Shown in pieces: positions 5,878 to 10,495 of a stretch of 10,495 nucleotides of DNA. The DNA lies in contig CAZLDQ010000201.1 in NCBI GenBank assembly GCA_964558295.1, forward strand, positions 1-10,495. The letters are read 5' to 3'. Below the pieces are notes generated by a model that saw only the letters and a program-made list of their open reading frames with translations, had not been told where the DNA came from and made no database searches. A program made the translations under genes and the position numbers. Position 1 is the first letter of the stretch; each line of letters starts with the position of its first letter. This DNA is from JBDKTH01 sp964558295 (lineage in GTDB: Bacteria > Planctomycetota > Planctomycetia > Pirellulales > Thermoguttaceae).

Positions 5878-8034
5878 ATGGCAACCAGTCCAGTTCCAAC
5901 GCCTTGGCCGTTCGAAACACGATTCGGCCTTCAGCGGCAGGTCCGCCTGTTGTTGGTGGCGGCGTTGGGGGGGACGCTGCTGATTACGTTCTTGGCGCAG
6001 CGATCTCACTGGACTCTCTCGGCGCGTATCGACCATGCGATCGACGTCCATGCGCGGCAAGCGGCGATGGCGAACGAGATTGCTCGCGAAATTCTTCAGT
6101 GCCGCAATCGGGAATCGCGAATCAAGATGGTTTGGGATCTTCCCACGCTGCGGCAAAAGGAGATGGACGCCTGGAGAGGGTCGCATGAACGGTTAAAGCT
6201 CCTGGTGACGCGGCTTGAGACCACTCCGTTGGAAGAACTCGAACGTCGCCAGGTCCTGGCCTGGAGTCGTGCGGTTCGCCATCACGGCGAAGGTTTTGTG
6301 AAGTTGGTCGAGGGGCTTGAGGCCGGCGGGCTTGTCAACCAGGACGCCGTGGTGAAAAACTTTGATCGCAAAGCGGAGCATCTGTGCGCCTTGCTCGAGG
6401 TCGTCGAGAAGTTTGCTGGGCGAAAGATGGCGGCGATTCAGGTTGACGGTAAGAAGATCAGAGACGTAGTAGCGGTGAACCAATGGGGTATCGCTTTCCG
6501 GGCCGTGCTAACCGTTGTGGTTGTGGGGGGGATCGGGTGGTGGTTTTCTCACCGAGTGATTCGCCGGATCCAACGGCTCACCATGACCGTCGCTCGGTTT
6601 GGCAACGGGGAATTGCAGGTTCGCGCGCCGGGCGTGGTTCGCGACGAACTGGGGATTCTCGGTTACCAGTTCAATGAAATGGCGGACGAAATCCAAGTGA
6701 GCCTGGACCGGCTCAATCAGGAGATTGCCAAGCACAAGCGGACGGCCGCCGAGCTGCGCAAGGCGCAGGAAGCAGCACAAAGCGCCTCGTTGGCGAAGGA
6801 CGAGTTCTTGGCGAATGTCAGTCATGAGATTCGTACTCCGATGACCGCGATTCTGGGATTCACCGAGGTCCTGCTCGGCAGCGTGACACATCCCGATGCG
6901 GTGGCCGCGGCCAAGACGATCCAACGGAACGGGGCGTTCTTGCTGGAGATCATCGACGATATTCTCGACTTATCAAAGATCGAAGCCGGAAAGCTGGAAC
7001 TCGAACAGATCGCCTGTTCGCCTCAACAGATTCTTAGCGACGTGATCGAACTGATGCAAGTGAGAGCCGACGCCAAGGGGCTCTGCTTGGAGGTCGCCTA
7101 CGAAGGGAAGTTGCCAACGACGATTCGTACTGATCCGACGCGACTGCGGCAGATCCTCGTCAACCTGATCGGCAACGCCATCAAGTTCACGGAAACGGGG
7201 CGCGTGCGGGTCGTCGTGCGATGGATCGATGAAGAGACGGGGGCGCCCAAGCTCTGCTTCGAGGTGATCGACACGGGAATCGGCATCAGTGCCGACCGGC
7301 TGGCACGGCTGTTCACCCCGTTCACGCAAGGCGATTCCTCGATGCATCGTCAGTACGGCGGAAGCGGATTGGGGTTGGCGATCAGCAAGCGATTGGCAGA
7401 GATGCTGGGGGGGACGATCCGGGTGTCCAGTCAGCCTGGTCAAGGAAGCACGTTCTCAGCGACCTTGACCGCCGGCCCGTTGGATTCGAACGGCTTGGAT
7501 GTGGAGGCCAATCATGCGTTGAGGGGGGCGGGTGGGGAGGCTCTCCCCCAGCAGCCGATTCAACTCAACTGCCGTATCCTGTTGGCAGAAGACGGCCCGG
7601 ACAACCAGCGGTTGCTCTCTTTCCTGCTCAAGAAAGCGGGGGCCGAGGTGACGCTGGCTGAGAATGGTCAGATCGCCTTGGAACGGGCCTTGTCGATCTT
7701 CCCGCAATGGCGTCGTCGCTATAATGACCGAGTCGACTCGTACGATGTAATCATCATGGACATGCAAATGCCCGTGATGGATGGGTATGAGGCCACCCGG
7801 CGGTTGCGTGACGCGGGCTACCGAGGTCCGATTGTCGCCCTGACGGCCCATGCGATGGCGGAGGATCGCCAGAAGTGTATCGACGCTGGCTGTGATGATT
7901 ATGTGACCAAGCCGATTGACCGCGAGCGCCTGCTAGCCGTGCTAGCTTCAGTGCTGGCGCGGACTAAGGACCGCGGTTGCGACGAGGAGAATCCGGAGTA
8001 TTGCCGTGAGCTTGCCAAGGGGAGTAACTCTTGA
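5878..8034 (+). CDS. Membrane hybrid sensor histidine kinase with C-terminal receiver domain
   Basis: A 718-residue sensor kinase if started at ATG 5878, which puts the first membrane segment about 23 residues in; the frame is open upstream (ATG 5779, TTG 5638), and no start has a strong ribosome binding site. Order: membrane segment 24-40, an external helical region of about 165 residues rich in charged heptads, membrane segment about 205-225, HAMP linker to about 280, a short coiled coil, then the HisKA domain with H-box ANVSHEIRTP (phospho-accepting H316). The ATPase domain has the N-box (429-437), DTGIGI (465-470), an F-box near F479 and GGSGLGL (494-500). The receiver has the acidic pair E571-D572, phospho-acceptor D628 in IIMDMQMPVMDG, T656 and K678. 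All catalytic residues are present. There is no HPt domain, so onward transfer needs a partner. It overlaps the next gene by 4 bp. The signal sensed is unknown. Confidence 0.92.
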   Translation: MATSPVPTPWPFETRFGLQRQVRLLLVAALGGTLLITFLAQRSHWTLSARIDHAIDVHARQAAMANEIAREILQCRNRESRIKMVWDLPTLRQKEMDAWRGSHERLKLLVTRLETTPLEELERRQVLAWSRAVRHHGEGFVKLVEGLEAGGLVNQDAVVKNFDRKAEHLCALLEVVEKFAGRKMAAIQVDGKKIRDVVAVNQWGIAFRAVLTVVVVGGIGWWFSHRVIRRIQRLTMTVARFGNGELQVRAPGVVRDELGILGYQFNEMADEIQVSLDRLNQEIAKHKRTAAELRKAQEAAQSASLAKDEFLANVSHEIRTPMTAILGFTEVLLGSVTHPDAVAAAKTIQRNGAFLLEIIDDILDLSKIEAGKLELEQIACSPQQILSDVIELMQVRADAKGLCLEVAYEGKLPTTIRTDPTRLRQILVNLIGNAIKFTETGRVRVVVRWIDEETGAPKLCFEVIDTGIGISADRLARLFTPFTQGDSSMHRQYGGSGLGLAISKRLAEMLGGTIRVSSQPGQGSTFSATLTAGPLDSNGLDVEANHALRGAGGEALPQQPIQLNCRILLAEDGPDNQRLLSFLLKKAGAEVTLAENGQIALERALSIFPQWRRRYNDRVDSYDVIIMDMQMPVMDGYEATRRLRDAGYRGPIVALTAHAMAEDRQKCIDAGCDDYVTKPIDRERLLAVLASVLARTKDRGCDEENPEYCRELAKGSNS

Positions 8035-8447
8035 GCATGAGAGCCTTAGTTGCCGATGACGACGATCTGATGCGCACCTTCGTGGTGCTCAACATGGCCG
8101 CCGTGGGGATCACGGAGGTCGTGGAGGCCTCCAACGGGATCCAGGCCTGGACCTTGTTGAAACAGCAGGAGTTCGACCTGGTGGTCGTGGATTGGTATAT
8201 GCCGGGCAAGAGTGGGCTGGAGATCCTCCGCCAGTTGCGCAGCCAGGGCTCCGAGGTCCCGGTGATCATGGTGACGGCCGAGGCGATGCGCGATCAGGTG
8301 CTTCAAGCGATTCAGGCGGGGGCGACCGAATACCTGATCAAGCCCTTCGAAGCAGCGACGCTTCGGGCGAAGGTCGCCAAGGTCGTGGAAGACTGGGTCA
8401 ACAGGCCGGATCGCGAGCCGTCGGAAGGCCGCGGGCGAAAGGGGTGA
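8031..8447 (+). CDS. Stand-alone CheY-like response regulator (receiver only)
   Basis: A 138-residue single receiver domain with no DNA-binding or enzyme output. The acidic cluster D9-D12, phospho-acceptor D54 in VVVDWYMPGKSG, T82 in VTAEAM and K104 in LIKPFE are all in place, and about 20 polar residues trail the fold. The start at TTG 8031 overlaps the kinase stop as TTGA and has GGAG (8021-8024) 6 bases upstream; ATG 8037, two codons on, is a possible alternative at 12 bases. The overlap implies translational coupling with the kinase. It probably receives phosphate from that kinase, directly or by relay, and acts by protein contact, as CheY or Spo0F do. Confidence 0.92.
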   Translation: MSMRALVADDDDLMRTFVVLNMAAVGITEVVEASNGIQAWTLLKQQEFDLVVVDWYMPGKSGLEILRQLRSQGSEVPVIMVTAEAMRDQVLQAIQAGATEYLIKPFEAATLRAKVAKVVEDWVNRPDREPSEGRGRKG

Positions 8448-8538
8448 CCACAGATCGGCTGGGCCGCGGTCCGCAACGTTGGAATCGCAAAATCTTGGGT
8501 GTACAGGTAACATTGGTCTTGATGCTGTAGCTTGGCAG

Positions 8539-8569
8539 CCGACTGGTTTCGTCGTAACCGGCCAGTCGG
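8539..8569. terminator. Stem-loop between convergent genes, possible bidirectional terminator
   Basis: CCGACTGG (8539-8546) pairs perfectly with CCAGTCGG (8562-8569), and the inner bases GGTT and AACC give an alternative extension of the stem. It lies between the 3' ends of the receiver gene (+) and the DUF1559 gene (-). No T-run follows on either strand, so intrinsic termination is not certain; it may instead protect transcript ends. Confidence 0.45.
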
Positions 8570-8630
8570 AAGCCGATGGCCAGGACGAGTCACTTCTGCC
8601 AGACGGCCGTCATGGCTCGCCGTTGGCGTC

Positions 8631-9653
8631 TCATTGGGGGAATCCTCCTGACGGCTGATTGTCGTTGGTTACTCCCAGTCCGCGATACAGGGTCAGATCG
8701 ATCGTTTCGGCGAGGAAGTGGACGGACCCGTCGGCCATCGCAAAATGGCAACCGCCGGGATGTTTGCTGCCGAAGGTTCGCGTACATACGTTGGCCGAAT
8801 AAGTGATGGTCGGATCGAGCTTGGAAGAGTTGATTTGTTCCATGGCCGCGCAGAGTCCTGACGGGAAGGAGTACGTGCCAGCGGGGTAGACTCGCAGACC
8901 GGTATCCCAACTCGTGTAGGCGTCGGTGGGGCAGCGCTTATGGGGACAATACTTGGTCTCGCCGACGAGAAACACGTTGGAGGAGCCGTCGGTGACATGC
9001 TCCACTTTGAGCTTGGAGTTGTTGAAGAAGATTCCATTCTGGAAGAACACGCGACCTGTATCGCTGGAGGCTCGGCATAAGGGGGTCGATCCGCCGCCTT
9101 GGCAGGCGTAATAGTTCGTGTTGGGCGAATCGCTGGTAGAATTGGGATCCGAGGGGCAGTGGTACTTGGGATTGGGCTGAAATTGCACGGCGAAGTTGCC
9201 GGCCGAGGTGGCCCAGTGGGTCGAGGCGAACGATGTGCGGAAATCGTATTGCTTCGCCCGGGTATCGTCTTCCAGGAGCGGGGCAATCAACACACTCCAC
9301 GGCGGCCCCGCGTCCGTTTCCGCCCCGGATAGCTCGCAGTTGCTCACCGGAAGCCGGGTGATTCCGCCGGGGGGGAACACCTGGTGGGCCGAGTGATAAT
9401 TGTGCAGCGCCAGACCGATTTGCTTGAGATTGTTCGAGCAGTTCATACGCCGCGCTGCCTCGCGTGCCGCTTGCACGGCAGGCAAGAGCAAGGCGATGAG
9501 AATCCCGATGATGGCGATCACCACCAGCAGTTCGACCAGCGTGAAGCCTGCACGTATGGGCGAGCGGTTGGACGGCTGGAAAGCAGAACGCGTGTGCCGG
9601 CGTTTGGGAATAAGGAGGGGCCGAGGAATGAGAAGCGATAAGATTGACTGCAT
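8631..9653 (-). CDS. DUF1559 pseudopilin-like protein with prepilin-type N-terminus
   Basis: A 340-residue protein of the DUF1559 family, heavily expanded in Planctomycetes. I chose ATG 9653 (reading leftward) because AAAGGA lies about 9 bases upstream; the frame is open further up, but that part overlaps the PEP-CTERM gene and has no family resemblance. After an Arg-rich leader of 36 residues comes the type IV prepilin motif RAGFTLVELLVVIAIIGILI: cleavage and methylation at G36/F37, with the conserved Glu at +5 (E41). Next come the family hallmarks QAAREAARRMNCSNNLKQIGLALHNYH (written here in overlapping parts: AAREAARRMNC, NNLKQIGLALHNYH) and FPPGG. The C-terminus has HPGGCHFAMADGSVHF, the H-x9-DG motif. 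It is probably a pseudopilin-like surface or secretion component; exact function is unknown for the family. Confidence 0.95.
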   Translation of the reverse strand: MQSILSLLIPRPLLIPKRRHTRSAFQPSNRSPIRAGFTLVELLVVIAIIGILIALLLPAVQAAREAARRMNCSNNLKQIGLALHNYHSAHQVFPPGGITRLPVSNCELSGAETDAGPPWSVLIAPLLEDDTRAKQYDFRTSFASTHWATSAGNFAVQFQPNPKYHCPSDPNSTSDSPNTNYYACQGGGSTPLCRASSDTGRVFFQNGIFFNNSKLKVEHVTDGSSNVFLVGETKYCPHKRCPTDAYTSWDTGLRVYPAGTYSFPSGLCAAMEQINSSKLDPTITYSANVCTRTFGSKHPGGCHFAMADGSVHFLAETIDLTLYRGLGVTNDNQPSGGFPQ

Positions 9654-9692
9654 GCTTGCCGGTCCTTTCCTGCAAATCCTGCTTAGGGACGA

Positions 9693-9750
9693 CCGAAGAA
9701 TGACTTTCGTTCGCTCCATTGGTAGGTCGAACTCAGAATGGATTCTTCGG
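9693..9750 (-). other. Nested inverted repeat between the PEP-CTERM and DUF1559 genes
   Basis: CCGAAGAAT (9693-9701) and ATTCTTCGG (9742-9750) form a perfect 9-bp inverted repeat around 40 bases, and inside it GTTCG (9709-9713) pairs with CGAAC (9728-9732). The structure ends about 40 bases before the DUF1559 ATG on the minus strand, so it would be in its leader or in the spacer of a joint transcript. It has no T-run. It could be an attenuating or stabilising structure, or an operator. Confidence 0.4.
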
Positions 9751-9802
9751 GCGGCCCTCCCCCCGCCACGGTCACTCCGAGATATCAATCCGGCCTTTCC
9801 GA

Positions 9803-10495
9803 TCAGCGCAATCGCCGTTTTCGTCGCACTACGACAATCCCCCATCCCAGACCAAACATCAACAGGGACGCAGGTTCGGGGACAAGGAGGTGACTGTTGC
9901 TGAACACAAGATTGATCTGTCGTCGGGCCTCGTCGTGGATAAGAGAGAACGTGCCTTCGCCGAGAGGGTTGCGGAAATCGTTGACCAAGTTGAACCGACT
10001 GGCAAAGTCGTCCTCTCCGGTCATGGCGAAAGAGCCCGAGTATTGGGCGATGGTCCAGGTGTATTCGGCGGAGTTGTCGAAATTGGCCACATCGCCGGGC
10101 GTGTTTGTGTCGGGAAGCAGCGACGTGATATGGATGTCGAACGGGTTGTCGGCAGTGGCGGTGAGGGTCAAATCGCCTTGAATGACCAGCAAATCCCAGC
10201 CGGGCTCCTGCCCGGCAGTTCCCGCTGCATCGTTGATCTCCCACCAGTATTGGCCGCCGCCGGCCCAGGTTTGGCTGCCGGTGGTCAACGTGCCTGGGCT
10301 CAAGCCGGGGCTGAGCGTTGAACCATCCGCAACGGTCAGACTGCCGGCGACGGTGCCGATGCCGGTGAGCGTCTGGCCCGAGGCCAGCGTGAGGCCGCCG
10401 GCGGTGACGTCGAGAATGGCGGTTGAGGTGGCCAGCTTGATGATGGGCGAGTGGGCGATCGTCGCGCCGGTGGCCAGGGCCAGGGTACCCGCGTT
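9803..10495 (-). CDS. PEP-CTERM sorted surface protein with beta-strand repeat region (3' part)
   Basis: The frame is open from the right edge to the TGA at 9805-9803, giving 230 residues without a start, so the gene begins outside the window. The visible N-terminal part reads LASGQTLTGIGTVAGSLTVA and then DGSTLSPGLSPGTLTTG, the signature of autotransporter-associated beta-strand repeats seen in many planctomycete PEP-CTERM proteins. A beta-rich region follows, with WEINDAAGTAG and PGWDLLVIQGDLTL. The C-terminus is a complete sorting signal: VPEPASLL, a hydrophobic segment and the basic tail RRKRRLR. The signal is recognised by an exosortase, so the protein should be processed at the membrane and exposed on or released from the surface. 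It lies 149 bases upstream of DUF1559 on the same strand. Confidence 0.93.
   Translation of the reverse strand, partial: NAGTLALATGATIAHSPIIKLATSTAILDVTAGGLTLASGQTLTGIGTVAGSLTVADGSTLSPGLSPGTLTTGSQTWAGGGQYWWEINDAAGTAGQEPGWDLLVIQGDLTLTATADNPFDIHITSLLPDTNTPGDVANFDNSAEYTWTIAQYSGSFAMTGEDDFASRFNLVNDFRNPLGEGTFSLIHDEARRQINLVFSNSHLLVPEPASLLMFGLGWGIVVVRRKRRLR

Noticed and set aside
9654..10244. N-terminal extension of the DUF1559 protein to 537 residues
   Set aside because: The extra part is an alternate-frame reading of the PEP-CTERM gene, and a good ribosome binding site precedes the ATG at 9653.

Overview
The window looks like a piece of a Planctomycetes chromosome, probably from the Pirellulales or a relative. 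The evidence is combinatorial: a DUF1559 pseudopilin-like protein (prepilin N-terminus plus C-terminal H-x9-DG motif), a PEP-CTERM protein with a beta-strand repeat region, a Tat-exported ceramidase-like hydrolase, a Tat-exported oligogalacturonate-lyase-like propeller, GC-rich DNA, long intergenic gaps and degenerate palindromic repeats. No rRNA, tRNA, transposase, CRISPR array or phage structural module was seen.

Layout, left to right. (1) A probable gene start on the minus strand (1-92) runs off the left edge. (2) The 93-551 gap carries a REP-like double hairpin (156-222) and a possible promoter. (3) An exported sialidase-like (BNR/Asp-box) protein lies on + (594-2327). (4) A gap with degenerate repeats follows (2328-2784). 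(5) A broken minus-strand gene (2785-3758) keeps its Tat signal and the C-terminal two thirds of a beta-propeller of the oligogalacturonate lyase type, but the frame is lost and the blades between are missing. (6) The gap 3759-4230 holds a spacerless tandem array of a 27-bp palindromic unit and a reasonable sigma70-like promoter. (7) A neutral/alkaline ceramidase-like enzyme lies on + (4231-5628). (8) A hybrid histidine kinase (5878-8034) and a stand-alone CheY-like receiver (8031-8447) overlap by 4 bp and form a signalling pair on +. (9) A strong stem-loop at 8539-8569 lies between convergent genes. (10) On the minus strand, a PEP-CTERM protein (9803 to beyond the right edge) is followed by a DUF1559 protein (8631-9653), with a nested inverted repeat between them.

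How the genes work together. The exported sialidase-like, propeller and ceramidase-like proteins fit a lifestyle of degrading host or algal glycans and lipids, but they lie on alternating strands and do not form an operon. The kinase and receiver form an apparent two-gene phosphorelay without a DNA-binding output. The PEP-CTERM and DUF1559 genes form a surface or secretion pair often seen in this phylum. I see no clear sign of a wholly new multi-gene system. The best leads are the palindromic tandem array, the collapsed propeller gene, the Asn at the expected nucleophile position of the ceramidase-like protein, and the output-less relay.
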